From an uncultured Butyricicoccus sp. (lineage in GTDB: Bacteria; Bacillota; Clostridia; Oscillospirales; Butyricicoccaceae): DNA of 38,459 bases. The position numbers were made by a program, and so were the translations under genes. Shown here in pieces: positions 15,765 to 23,724 of this stretch. The first letter of the stretch is position 1. Each line of letters begins with the position of its first letter. The notes under the pieces are model-generated. The model was not told the origin of the DNA and did not search any database. It worked only from the letters and a program-made list of their open reading frames with translations. Location: contig URFQ01000015.1 of NCBI GenBank assembly GCA_900547195.1, positions 1-38,459 on the forward strand, read 5' to 3'.

Positions 15765-16266
15765 GGTCTACCTCCTCCTTTTTTTCGTCCGCGAAGATTT
15801 TTCGGTCTTGCTTTGCCGCCACTAAAATCGCGTTGACCACCACCAGAACGCCGGACAGCGGCAGGATGATGTATAGCACGGCGCTGGGCATCTTTGTGGC
15901 GGGCATGGTAGAAAGCTTCGTCATGTTCATAATCGTCAGGCCGTAATAGATCATAGCGCCGCCAAAAACCGCGATCAGAATATGATTGACGCTCTCCAGC
16001 ACGCTGATGGCCTTTTTCGGCAGCCGTGCGGTGAACATTTCAATCCCGATATGGATTTTTTCCAATACGCCGATGGCCATGCCGATCAGGCTGAACCATA
16101 CCAGCATCAGCGTGGCGACTTCCTGCGTCCAGGAGAAGCCCTGCTTGAATATATACCGCAGAATGACATCAATAAAGACGATAATGGTCAAGATGACCAT
16201 GCAGATGATGGCGAACCATTCTAGCGCCTTGAACAATATTCGGCAGGTTTTTCGTAATACGTCCAC
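15757..16266 (-). CDS. dctQ: TRAP transporter small permease subunit DctQ
   Basis: The 169-residue protein has four hydrophobic segments, at about 15–37, 50–68, 88–110 and 130–150. It carries the family motif FKQGFSWTQEVATLMLVWFSLIGMAIGV in the middle. The likely start is GTG at 16266, preceded by AAAGGAACG. The stop overlaps the dctM start by 8 nt, indicating translational coupling. DctQ pairs with DctM in the membrane. Confidence 0.88.
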   Translation of the reverse strand: MDVLRKTCRILFKALEWFAIICMVILTIIVFIDVILRYIFKQGFSWTQEVATLMLVWFSLIGMAIGVLEKIHIGIEMFTARLPKKAISVLESVNHILIAVFGGAMIYYGLTIMNMTKLSTMPATKMPSAVLYIILPLSGVLVVVNAILVAAKQDRKIFADEKKEEVDHA

Positions 16267-16296
16267 AGATACGTTCCTTTCATTTTTTCATGGATA

Positions 16297-16328
16297 CAAG
16301 AGGGCGGTTCCGGGGAACCGCCCTCTTG
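16297..16328 (-). promoter_or_regulatory. Intercistronic stem-loop between dctP and dctQ
   Basis: A perfect 15-bp GC-rich stem (16297–16311 with 16314–16328) has a 2-nt nominal loop. No U-run follows it on the minus strand. It lies in the 72-bp gap after dctP, so it may stabilise the dctP message or reduce readthrough, giving an excess of binding protein over permease. This is inference from the position. Confidence 0.6.
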
Positions 16329-16338
16329 CGGAGTTGCA

Positions 16339-17382
16339 TCAGCCCAGAGCCCGAACTCGCTTCACGATGGCTCGCTGCTCGTCGTTGAGGAAAGACTCGT
16401 ACATCGGCTGCACGGCGTCCTGGAACGCTTTCAGCTCCGCATCCGTCAGCGTGGTCAGGATGCAGCCCTTCTCAATGGCGATCTCGGCGTTCTTCGCCTC
16501 GGACGCTTCCCAAGCATCCCGATGCCAGACCTCAGCTTCCTTGGCGCAGTCGAAGATGATCTGCTGATCCTCGGCAGACAGCTTATCCATGGTCTGCTTG
16601 GAGGCCAGAATCATGTCGGGCATATAGGAATGGCCGTCATAGGTCCAGTAGGGGGCGACCTCCCAGAAGGACATCTCGATATAGGAGGTCATGTTGTTCT
16701 CGGCGCCGTCCACCACGCCGGTCTGGATGGAAGAATAGGTGTCGTTAAAGGGCAGACCCACGCCTGCGGCGCCCAAATTGGACATCAGCGCCAGCATCAG
16801 ATCGGATTCGGACACGCGGATCTTCATACCAGCCATGTCGGCAGGCGTGTGGATCTCCTTCTCGGCGTTAAAGAAGTTCCTGGAGCCGGGATGGAGATAG
16901 GTGATGCCGACCAGGTTGTTGGCCTTGAAGGTCTCAAAGACCTCCTGGCCGATCTCGCCGTCCATGACTTCGAAGAGATGATCGACGCTGGTATACTCAT
17001 AGGGCATCTGTAGAGCGTTCATCAGCGGCGCAAACTCAGCGGAAGCGCCGGAGGACACACGGGCAAAGTCTAGCCCGCCGAACTGGCACTGCTCGATGGT
17101 GGAGCGCTCGTCGCCCAGCTCGCCGGCAAAGTGGCACTCAATGGCAATGCGCCCATCGGTTTTTTCACCAACCAGATCGGCAAACATCTGGCAGGCCTGA
17201 CTGGTAATATGCTCGGCATTGTGGCTGTTGGCCAGACGCAGAACCATGGTCTCGCCGCCGGAGGAAGCGCCTGCTGAAGCAGAGCCGGAAGCAGGCTCAC
17301 TGCTGGAGGCGCTGCCGCCGCCACAGGCACACAGACTCCACAACATAACAGCAGACAGCAACAGGGTTACACTTCTTTTCAT
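16339..17382 (-). CDS. dctP: TRAP transporter solute-binding lipoprotein DctP
   Basis: The 347-residue protein begins MKRSVTLLLSAVMLWSLCACGGG, a lipoprotein signal with the modified Cys at residue 20 (LCAC). A Ser/Gly/Ala linker follows, then the DctP fold: MVLRLANSHNAEHITSQACQMFADLV, GSRNFFNAEKEIHTPADMAGMKIRVSESDLM and LPFNDTYSSIQTGVVDGAENN. The Arg of MKIRV is the conserved ligand-carboxylate contact of the family. The ATG at 17382 has GAAGGAGAAA upstream. It is first in the dctP-dctQ-dctM-(aec) operon, and the sensor kinase/regulator pair next to it is the likely controller. Confidence 0.92.
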   Translation of the reverse strand: MKRSVTLLLSAVMLWSLCACGGGSASSSEPASGSASAGASSGGETMVLRLANSHNAEHITSQACQMFADLVGEKTDGRIAIECHFAGELGDERSTIEQCQFGGLDFARVSSGASAEFAPLMNALQMPYEYTSVDHLFEVMDGEIGQEVFETFKANNLVGITYLHPGSRNFFNAEKEIHTPADMAGMKIRVSESDLMLALMSNLGAAGVGLPFNDTYSSIQTGVVDGAENNMTSYIEMSFWEVAPYWTYDGHSYMPDMILASKQTMDKLSAEDQQIIFDCAKEAEVWHRDAWEASEAKNAEIAIEKGCILTTLTDAELKAFQDAVQPMYESFLNDEQRAIVKRVRALG

Positions 17383-17412
17383 GTCATTTTCTCCTTCACT
17401 TTTTAGTCTTGT

Positions 17413-17425
17413 TTCACAGTGTGAA
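17413..17425 (-). promoter_or_regulatory. Perfect palindrome at the dctP transcription start
   Basis: TTCACA-G-TGTGAA is a 13-bp palindrome lying just downstream of the predicted start, where a bound protein would block initiation. The TGTGA/TCACA half-sites recall CRP/FNR-type operators, but the spacing is too short for a classical site. Confidence 0.45.
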
Positions 17426-17434
17426 TCTGTTATT

Positions 17435-17485
17435 ATTGTATCAGAGAGGGGGTGCGGACGAAATCATTAATTATTGTCATTTCGT
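17435..17485 (-). promoter_or_regulatory. dctP promoter -10 with upstream inverted repeat
   Basis: The minus strand has TGA-TACAAT (-10 at 17440–17435) but no -35 box (TTTCGT at the expected place). Just upstream lies ACGAAAT-N14-ATTTCGT (17458–17464 with 17479–17485), a 7-bp inverted repeat covering the -35 region. A weak -35 with a repeat over it suits activation by the adjacent AraC-type response regulator. Confidence 0.5.
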
Positions 17486-17530
17486 TGTATTTTTTTTAGC
17501 TATGGTCAAAAAACGCACCCGCTTTTTGTG

Positions 17531-17565
17531 CAAAAATAACAAGGACGGAATCATCCGTCCCTGTT
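17531..17565 (-). terminator. Terminator of the sensor kinase–regulator operon
   Basis: AACAAGGACGGA (17538–17549) pairs with TCCGTCCCTGTT (17554–17565) with one G·U. On the minus strand the stem is followed by ATTTTTG. It abuts the stop codon of the regulator. Confidence 0.8.
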
Positions 17566-18284
17566 TATAAACCGGCATTCCCCGCCGTATTCCGATAGTC
17601 CGTAGGTGTACATCCCGTCGACCGCCTAAAGGCCTTCGCAAAGTAGCTGGGATCCGGGTAGCCCACCGAACGGCCTACTTCGCTGACCGGCAGTTCTGTG
17701 GAAAGAAGGCACATTTTTGCTTTTTCGATGCGATAGGCCGTCAGAAACTCCAGAAAGGTCTTGCCTGTTGCCACTTTGATTTGGCGGGAGAAGTAAAAGG
17801 GACTCATCCCCATGTCTGCCGCGGCGGCCGCCAGCTCTACATCCTCCGCGTAATGCTGGCGGATCCATAAACTCAATGTTGCCTCAAAAGGTGATACGCC
17901 CCGGTCCGGTTCCTCCGGCACCGCAAAAAACCGTTGCAGCACTTCCCGCAGATCCACCTCTGAAACCGGCTTCAGGAGATAATCCTCTCCGCCGGAGCGG
18001 AGGGCTCCCACCGCATAGTCAAAACGGTCATAGGCCGTCAGAAAGATTACCCGCGTTCCGGGCCGCTGCCGTTTGATGATTGCCCCCGCCTGAATGCCGC
18101 TCTTAAGGGGCATCTCAATGTCCATGAAGACCAGATCGGGCTGCACCTGCGTTGCTTTTAATACCGTCTCATTTCCGTCTGCTGCAGCCTCGATCAGCGC
18201 TGCTTCGCCCAAAACGTCCCGCAGGCGGGATACCAGAGCCGCACGGCTCTTCGGTTCATCTTCCGCCACCAGTATTTTGATCAT
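17565..18284 (-). CDS. AraC-type response regulator (YesN-like)
   Basis: The 239-residue protein has an N-terminal receiver with acidic pocket AEDE (residues 7–10), phosphoacceptor Asp55 in LVFMDIEMP, Thr in IFLTAYD and Lys in YLLKPVSE. After a short linker the C-terminal 100 residues are an AraC DNA-binding domain with two helix-turn-helix units: VELAAAAADMGMSPFYFSRQIK and PVSEVGRSVGYPDPSYFAKAFRRSTGCTPTDYR. It overlaps the kinase gene by 29 nt. The linker is shorter than in B. subtilis YesN. The likely target is the dctP promoter 180 bp away. Confidence 0.92.
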   Translation of the reverse strand: MIKILVAEDEPKSRAALVSRLRDVLGEAALIEAAADGNETVLKATQVQPDLVFMDIEMPLKSGIQAGAIIKRQRPGTRVIFLTAYDRFDYAVGALRSGGEDYLLKPVSEVDLREVLQRFFAVPEEPDRGVSPFEATLSLWIRQHYAEDVELAAAAADMGMSPFYFSRQIKVATGKTFLEFLTAYRIEKAKMCLLSTELPVSEVGRSVGYPDPSYFAKAFRRSTGCTPTDYRNTAGNAGL

Positions 18285-19731
18285 CAGCGCCCTCCTTCCA
18301 TGCGATTCGTACCGATGTCCCCAGTCCCGGACGGCTGAACAGCTTGAACTGCCCGCCGCTCATTTCCACCCGCTCCCGGATATTTGCCAGACCTACGGAC
18401 CGGCGTTTGCCGCCAGAGGGCGGCTGGTGGGGATCAAAACCGTAGCCGTTATCCGTCACTATAATGGTAACGCCCCGTCGCCCTCGAAAAATACGCACGC
18501 GGATACGGCCACCCTTTTTGCGGGTCCGGAGTCCGTGGAGAATCGAGTTTTCCACCAGCGGCTGCAAAATAAACTTGGGAACGGCAATATCCTCCAAAAC
18601 AGAGTCCGAGTGTATCTCCATGGTAATGCGGTCGCTGTAACGTACCTCCTGCAGCTCCATATAGTCCCGCAGGAGCTGAATCTCCCTGCCCAGCGTCACC
18701 AGCTGCTCGTCGTTCTTCAGAGAGTACCGAAAGAATCTGGAAAGGCGCAGGATCAAGTCCTCCGAAAGCGGTGCGTTCTCCTCCCGCGCCAGCGCCGAGA
18801 TCGTATTAAGCGTATTGAACAGGAAATGGGGGTTGATTTGGCTTTGTAGCTGGGCAAACCGGCTCTCCTGAAGCCGATGCTGCATCTGGGCCGCCTCTAC
18901 TTCATTTTTCAACAAGAGTTTCTCCATTTCCGCCTGCTGTTCCAACTTATGAATGGTTCGCCGAATCTCCGACTGCATCAGATTGAAAGCGTAGGCAGTG
19001 CGGCCCAGCTCGTCCTCACCCTGAACCATCAGGGGCGGCGCGTCATACCGGCCCACACTGATTTCATGGGCGGCCCTGCCCAAATCCGACAGCGGCTTGA
19101 GGATGCTGCGGGTAAATACTGTCAGCATCAGGGACAGGAGCACCGTGTCCATAATCAGGAAAAATGCAAACCACTCCGTGCTGCGTGTGTTGGCGGCGAC
19201 GATTTCCTGCCATTGCGCGCCGCCTTGTACCATACAATTGTGGAGCAGGTCTCTTGAATAGCCGTCGATATACGCGGACTGTGTTTTCAGCGACAGGTAT
19301 TGGGCGATGATTTCCTCCTGTTTCTGAAGCGTCAGAAGCTGCTCCTGAGAGGTACGGTAGTATTCCATGGCGTTATGGATCGCTCGCTTCAGGGAATATT
19401 CCCACTGTTGATCCGTCTGCAAATCTGGTTGAAGCGCTTTCAGCCAGTTGTCCGTTTTCTGAATAGACGCCAGATAATCCTCTGCGGCCGACTGCGCCTG
19501 TGTGGGGCGGATATAGAGCTCTAGGTACACATTTTCCTGAAAAAACACGTCCATAAAGCCGGTGATGTCCATGTACTCATTCATAATAATGGTGGACTCG
19601 CCGCTGAACGTGTGCAGATGGAACATCGCCATGGCAACCAGCACCCACATGGCAGCCAGCATTGTCCCCATCAGCAGGACCGTTTTTACCCAAATAGAAA
19701 TGGAATACCATTTTTTACGCAGCATCTTCAT
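18256..19731 (-). CDS. Membrane sensor histidine kinase (YesM-like, His_kinase/HATPase)
   Basis: The 491-residue protein has a first membrane helix (VLLMGTMLAAMWVLVAMAMF), an extracellular sensor region of about 150 residues rich in Gln and Tyr, and a second helix (AFFLIMDTVLLSLMLTVFTRSIL, about 190–212). A HAMP segment follows, then the phosphoacceptor motif QSQINPHFLFNTLNTISAL (His near residue 300). The ATPase has N box FILQPLVENSILHGL and G box DNGYGFDP, then KRRSVGLANIRERVEM. It is the LytS/YesM class that signals to AraC-type regulators. The ATG at 19731 is the first in frame with the expected basic N-terminus. The sensed ligand is unknown, perhaps the TRAP substrate or its binding protein. 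Confidence 0.92.
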   Translation of the reverse strand: MKMLRKKWYSISIWVKTVLLMGTMLAAMWVLVAMAMFHLHTFSGESTIIMNEYMDITGFMDVFFQENVYLELYIRPTQAQSAAEDYLASIQKTDNWLKALQPDLQTDQQWEYSLKRAIHNAMEYYRTSQEQLLTLQKQEEIIAQYLSLKTQSAYIDGYSRDLLHNCMVQGGAQWQEIVAANTRSTEWFAFFLIMDTVLLSLMLTVFTRSILKPLSDLGRAAHEISVGRYDAPPLMVQGEDELGRTAYAFNLMQSEIRRTIHKLEQQAEMEKLLLKNEVEAAQMQHRLQESRFAQLQSQINPHFLFNTLNTISALAREENAPLSEDLILRLSRFFRYSLKNDEQLVTLGREIQLLRDYMELQEVRYSDRITMEIHSDSVLEDIAVPKFILQPLVENSILHGLRTRKKGGRIRVRIFRGRRGVTIIVTDNGYGFDPHQPPSGGKRRSVGLANIRERVEMSGGQFKLFSRPGLGTSVRIAWKEGADDQNTGGGR

Positions 19732-20069
19732 GGCGGTAACCTGAAAGGCGAAGGCCCTCCCCTTTCTTTGGATGATGAGAATATGAATCGTTACCTATGG
19801 GCGGCCATATTACAGATTTAGTTTACCTTATAATCGCCGCAAAGTCAAATCGCCGCAAAGTCAAACCACTGATAATCCGATGGATGGAATGAAGGGGTAA
19901 CGCCAGGAGGCATCCGCACGGATACTACGACAGGCGCGCTTCTTTAGAAACGGGTCTGAAGCTCGCTGAAGGCAACCTAAGTCCCTGATGAATATGGTTT
20001 CTGATAGGCCGGGTGTCCTATAACAGAGGTATTGTGAGAATGGCAAAGTATTGCCTGACAAACCTGTGA
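19732..20069. other. Non-coding junction DNA at the right side of the TRAP island
   Basis: No supported ORF exists here. At 19832–19863 a 16-bp unit (AATCGCCGCAAAGTCA) is directly duplicated. From about 19875 to 20060 the plus strand is GC-rich, stop-laden in all frames and rich in short complementary words (GCCAGGAGGC, CGACAGGCGCGC, GAAGGCAACC). It reads like structured RNA of a decayed mobile intron, though I cannot confirm a group II domain V. Confidence 0.4.
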
Positions 20070-20350
20070 GTGTACGGGATACGGATGCAGTGGAAAGCCG
20101 GCATCCCACAGAAGGAGGCTACCGTCCAAACGTTTAAGGCAACGGTGTCCGGCACGGACAACTTGATTGCCAAGGCCAAGCGTGACACTGACATCTCAGA
20201 ACCGATGCCGCAGCTGCTGCGGCTGCTCATTGAGAAAGTTGTCGTGCACGAGAAGGATGTAAAGTGACTAGGTATGCCAGGCAAACTGTGGAGATTCATT
20301 ACGCGCATATTGGCGTTGTTGGCAATCTCGCCGCCACGAAAAGCGCATAG
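20070..20350 (+). pseudogene. Large serine recombinase, C-terminal remnant with frameshift
   Basis: Frame one reads TVQTFKATVSGTDNLIAKAK, then RDTDISEPMPQLLRLLIEKV and VVHEKDVK, ending at TGA (20265–20267). After a one-base frame change the sequence continues TRYARQTVEIHYAHIGVVGN to the TAG at 20348–20350. Together these match the last 70 residues of Tn4451/Tn916-relative large serine recombinases (tELtpelLneLIekIvVHE followed by vQtVEIyYnfIG). The catalytic N-terminus is missing. It is thus a dead integrase fragment marking past insertion of a mobile element next to the TRAP locus. The 5' limit given is only where the frame opens. Confidence 0.6.
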
Positions 20351-20354
20351 AGAA

Positions 20355-20388
20355 GTAGGCAGGGATTGCCGCCGCAATCCCTGCCTAC
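20355..20388. terminator. Hairpin after the recombinase remnant
   Basis: A perfect 15-bp stem GTAGGCAGGGATTGC/GCAATCCCTGCCTAC (20355–20369 with 20374–20388) has a CGCC loop. No T-run follows, so termination would be weak; it may be an element end or an mRNA 3' end. Confidence 0.4.
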
Positions 20389-20415
20389 CCTTAAAATTCA
20401 AAGATATTCTTATGC

Positions 20416-20443
20416 GGACGCGCCTGATGCGTCCTGTTTTTTT
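20416..20443 (+). terminator. Plus-strand terminator/hairpin at the right end of the TRAP island
   Basis: GGACGC (20416–20421) pairs with GCGTCC (20429–20434), followed by TG and T7. It would stop rightward transcripts leaving the island and lies directly beyond the stop codon of the convergent flavin reductase gene. It is the inverted near-copy of 13966–13993. Confidence 0.65.
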
Positions 20444-20448
20444 GCTTT

Positions 20449-20949
20449 TTATCCCGCGTAGGCCGCGACAATCTCGCCAACGAACATGCTGTGTATATTG
20501 TCGTCCGCATAGCACTTGTCGTATACAGCCGGATCCAGAAAGTTTTCCTTCGGCATGTCATCCTTGTACAGCTTGCGGCAAACCAGCGTCAGTTCGGCTT
20601 CTTCAAAGGTCGGCACGCCCTCCGGGGTGAATATCGGGGTCAATCCCGCGCCCGCCATTTTGTCAATATCGCGGCCGGATTTGGAACCCAGCACGCCCAG
20701 CGCATCTTTATGGCCATCCTTCAGGAAAATCAGGGCATAATGGCTGTTCTTGTCCATGAACTGCATCGTGTAACGGCTCTGACGGACATATACCGTGGTT
20801 ACTTCCTTGGACCACAGTTCCCCAAAACCGCCCCAGCTTACGGTCATCATGTTAAAATCGCCCTCCTGGCCAGCGGCGAGCAGCGCCCATTGGTCGCGGA
20901 TCTTGAGGAAGGGGTTAAAGGAAAGGGTGGAAAGTTCAATCTTGTTCAT
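20449..20949 (-). CDS. Flavin reductase-like protein (FMN-binding split barrel)
   Basis: The 166-residue protein starts at an ATG with AAGGAGGAATC upstream. It shows FNMMTVSWGGFGELWSKEVTTVYVRQSRYTMQFMD near residues 32–68, the FMN-contact strands of the DIM6/NTAB (flavin reductase-like) fold. This is followed by YALIFLKDGHKDALGVLGSKSGRDIDKM. Members reduce FMN with NAD(P)H or simply bind FMN. It ends with LYKDDMPKENFLDP and the YADDNIHSMFVGEI strand, as in the clostridial subgroup. It is downstream of ftsK by 25 bp and may be read from the ftsK transcript. Confidence 0.87.
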   Translation of the reverse strand: MNKIELSTLSFNPFLKIRDQWALLAAGQEGDFNMMTVSWGGFGELWSKEVTTVYVRQSRYTMQFMDKNSHYALIFLKDGHKDALGVLGSKSGRDIDKMAGAGLTPIFTPEGVPTFEEAELTLVCRKLYKDDMPKENFLDPAVYDKCYADDNIHSMFVGEIVAAYAG

Positions 20950-20974
20950 AAAAGATTCCTCCTTGGGATTGGAT

Positions 20975-23542
20975 TTACAGTTTTCTGCGCAGCTTCATTT
21001 CGTTCCAGTCATCCTTGGAAATCAGGATCTGGCGAGGCTTGGAACCTTCGAACGGGCCGACAATGCCGCGCTCCTCCATCTGATCGACAATGCGCGCCGC
21101 GCGGGCATAGCCGAGTTTCAGGCGGCGCTGGAGCATGGAAACCGACGCCTGCTTGCAGTCCATGACCACGTCAATCGCGTCCATCAGCATCTCGTCCTCG
21201 TCCTCAGACGGGTCGCCGAGCGAACCGCCGCCCGATTCAGCCGCCTCCGCCTGCTTCTCAATGTGTTCGAGGATCTCCTCATTATATTCCGCAGTCGATG
21301 TGGACTTGATAAACTCGATGATATTTTCAATCTCATCGTTTGAGATGAAACAACCCTGGATACGTTGGGGCTTGCCCTCTCCAAGCGGCGCATAGAGCAT
21401 GTCACCCTTGCCAATCAGCTTTTCCGCGCCCGTAGTATCGAGGATGATGCGGCTTTCGATCTGGGACGCAACCGCAAACGCGATACGCGAGGGGATGTTT
21501 GCCTTCATAATGCCGGTGATGACGTCAGCGGACGGACGCTGGGTGGCGACGATCAGGTACATGCCTGCGGCGCGCGCCTTCTGTGCAATGCGGCAGATCG
21601 AAGTCTCGACTTCCTTGGCGGCGACCATCATGAGGTCCGCCAGCTCATCGATGACGATTACAATCTCGGGCAGGGTCTGATAGGTTTGCGGCTGCGGCGT
21701 GGGAGCCGTATCTACCTCCCCATCTTCCGCCGGAACCGCCCGTGCGGCTTCCGCTTCCGCTTCGGCCTTCTTTTTACGCATAAGGTCGTTGTAATCCTCC
21801 AGCTTGCGCACCTGGTTGTCCGCGAACAGCTTATAGCGGCGCTCCATTTCGCCCACCGCCCAGTTGAGCGCGCCCGCGGCCTTGCGCGGGTCGGTGACGA
21901 CAGGGATCAGAAGGTGCGGGATTCCGTTGTAGTTGCCCAGCTCGACCATCTTCGGGTCGACCATAATTAAGCGGACTTCCTCGGGCGTGGACTTATACAG
22001 CAGCGAAATGAGCATGGAGTTGACGCACACCGATTTGCCCGAGCCGGTGGTGCCGGCAATGAGCAGATGGGGCATTTTGCCGATGTTCCCGACCACGGGC
22101 GCGCCTGTAATGTCCTTTCCCACACAAAACGCCACGTGGCTCTTGGCCTTTTTAAACGCATCCGAGTTCAGGACGTCGTAAATGGGCACCATGGTGTTGG
22201 TCTTGTTGGGCACCTCAATGCCGATGGCGACCTTTTCCGGTATGGGCGCAATGCGCACCGAAACCGCGCCCAGCGCAAGCGCAATGTCATCAGCAAGGCC
22301 GGTAATGCGGCTGAATTTGGTTCCGGGCGGGATAGTGACCTCAAACCGGGTCACCGTCGGGCCGCGGACAATCCCAATGATCTGTGCTTCAATGTTAAAG
22401 GATTGCAGAGTGTCGATCAGGCGGTGGCTGTATTCGCTCAGTTCCTGCTGATAGTTGCCCTTGGCAGCTGCCTTGGGCGGATTCAGCAACGCCATGGACG
22501 GATAGCTGTATTCCGGCGCCGGCGCCTGGGCATTGCGATCCATTTCGGCCGCCAGCGCGGCGTTTTCCCGCGCCTCCTGCTTTTTCTGCTCTGCCTTGGA
22601 TATCGGCTCGGCCTCCCAGGGCGGCGTGTCGTCCTCAATCGGTTCGGGCGCATCCTCCGGGTCAGGGCCCGCCGGCGCGGTATCCTTCTTTTTCTCCGGC
22701 TTGTTGCGGATCAGGGACAGAATATCGCCAAACGGGTCGGCTTTTTCCGGCTCGTCCACTGCGATTGGCTCGGGCGCAGGGACTGGGGCGGCCTGCGGGA
22801 TGGTCTCGTCCGTTTCGTCCTCGCCCTCAATCGGGATATCAAACGCGGCGCGCGCCTTGCGCTTGGCCTTATGCGCGGCGGCCAGTTCATGCACATTGGG
22901 CAGCACGGCCGGAGCCTCGTATTTTTCGCGCTCCTCATCGCTGTCGTATTCATAATCAATCGGGCGCAGGGCGTTATAAATCGACTGCGGCGTTATGCGG
23001 AACATGACCATGACATCCACAACCAGCAAGATCAGCATCAAAATCATCGCGCCAATGCCGGAAAACGCCCACTCCATCAGGCAGTACAGGCCGCCCGCGA
23101 GCAGGCCGCCCGATTTCAGGTTTGCACCCGCCTGCATGAGCAGGCTGAACGCCTTCAGGCTGACTGGATACTGCCCCGCGCGCAGCATGCCATGCGACAA
23201 GGCGCCAAAGACCAGCGGGAACATACCAAGTCCGGCGGCGCGCAGGCGCACCGGGCCTTTGTTCCGTGCAATCAGCAGCGCGGCGAGGCCGAACAATGAA
23301 AACGGCAGCACATACAAGCCATAGCCGATCAGGCTGCCGAGCATGGTGCGCAGCATGCGCAGCACCACGCCATCCTGCTGAAGCAGCGTGAGCAGTGCGA
23401 GCACGCCAAACACGCCGTAAATCACGCCCCAAGCCGGGCGCGGCAGATAAGAATCCGGCGCAGGCGCGGCCGGCGCTTTGCCGGTGCGTTTACCGCGGCT
23501 GCCGGATGTCGTTTTTGTAGATTTTCGTTTGGTTTGTGCCAA
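20975..23542 (-). CDS. ftsK: DNA translocase FtsK/SpoIIIE
   Basis: The 855-residue protein has a basic start (KRKSTKTTSGSRGKRTGKAP), about four membrane helices up to residue 190 and an acidic Pro-rich linker (about 200–340). The RecA-like motor shows Walker A AGTTGSGKSVCVN near residue 499 and Walker B IVIVIDELADLMMVAAKE. A Glu/Ala-rich insert (KKKAEAEAEAARAVPAEDGE) precedes Walker B. The C-terminal gamma winged helix (ASVSMLQRRLKLGYARAARIVDQMEERGIVG) would read KOPS/SRS polarity sequences. It pumps DNA at the division or sporulation septum. Whether it acts as FtsK or SpoIIIE cannot be told from sequence alone. Confidence 0.95.
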   Translation of the reverse strand: MAQTKRKSTKTTSGSRGKRTGKAPAAPAPDSYLPRPAWGVIYGVFGVLALLTLLQQDGVVLRMLRTMLGSLIGYGLYVLPFSLFGLAALLIARNKGPVRLRAAGLGMFPLVFGALSHGMLRAGQYPVSLKAFSLLMQAGANLKSGGLLAGGLYCLMEWAFSGIGAMILMLILLVVDVMVMFRITPQSIYNALRPIDYEYDSDEEREKYEAPAVLPNVHELAAAHKAKRKARAAFDIPIEGEDETDETIPQAAPVPAPEPIAVDEPEKADPFGDILSLIRNKPEKKKDTAPAGPDPEDAPEPIEDDTPPWEAEPISKAEQKKQEARENAALAAEMDRNAQAPAPEYSYPSMALLNPPKAAAKGNYQQELSEYSHRLIDTLQSFNIEAQIIGIVRGPTVTRFEVTIPPGTKFSRITGLADDIALALGAVSVRIAPIPEKVAIGIEVPNKTNTMVPIYDVLNSDAFKKAKSHVAFCVGKDITGAPVVGNIGKMPHLLIAGTTGSGKSVCVNSMLISLLYKSTPEEVRLIMVDPKMVELGNYNGIPHLLIPVVTDPRKAAGALNWAVGEMERRYKLFADNQVRKLEDYNDLMRKKKAEAEAEAARAVPAEDGEVDTAPTPQPQTYQTLPEIVIVIDELADLMMVAAKEVETSICRIAQKARAAGMYLIVATQRPSADVITGIMKANIPSRIAFAVASQIESRIILDTTGAEKLIGKGDMLYAPLGEGKPQRIQGCFISNDEIENIIEFIKSTSTAEYNEEILEHIEKQAEAAESGGGSLGDPSEDEDEMLMDAIDVVMDCKQASVSMLQRRLKLGYARAARIVDQMEERGIVGPFEGSKPRQILISKDDWNEMKLRRKL

Positions 23543-23674
23543 AATATCACCTCTCCTGGTGGGAATACGTGGTCAAAAAAGGTACAGCGCAGGCCCGCGG
23601 CCTGCGCACACCAATACAGTATAATGATACCATAGATTCACGCGGTTTTCCAGTCGAAAGATGTGCTGCACCTG

Positions 23675-23706
23675 AAAAAACGCCCGTTCCACAAGGAACG
23701 GGCGTT
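23675..23706 (-). terminator. Terminator of the bcd–etfB–etfA operon
   Basis: AACGCCCGTTCC (23679–23690) pairs with GGAACGGGCGTT (23695–23706), 12 bp with a 4-nt loop. The minus strand continues into T6 in total. It lies 18 bp after the etfA stop. Confidence 0.9.
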
Positions 23707-23724
23707 ATAATGCTCAGGAAAGGC

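Noticed and set aside
17413..17425. Classical CRP/FNR site
   Set aside because: Half-sites are separated by one base instead of six, so only an unspecified palindrome is reported.
22067..23299. 410-codon plus-strand frame opposite ftsK, and similar ones opposite etfA, etfB and bcd
   Set aside because: Complementary shadows of strongly conserved genes.
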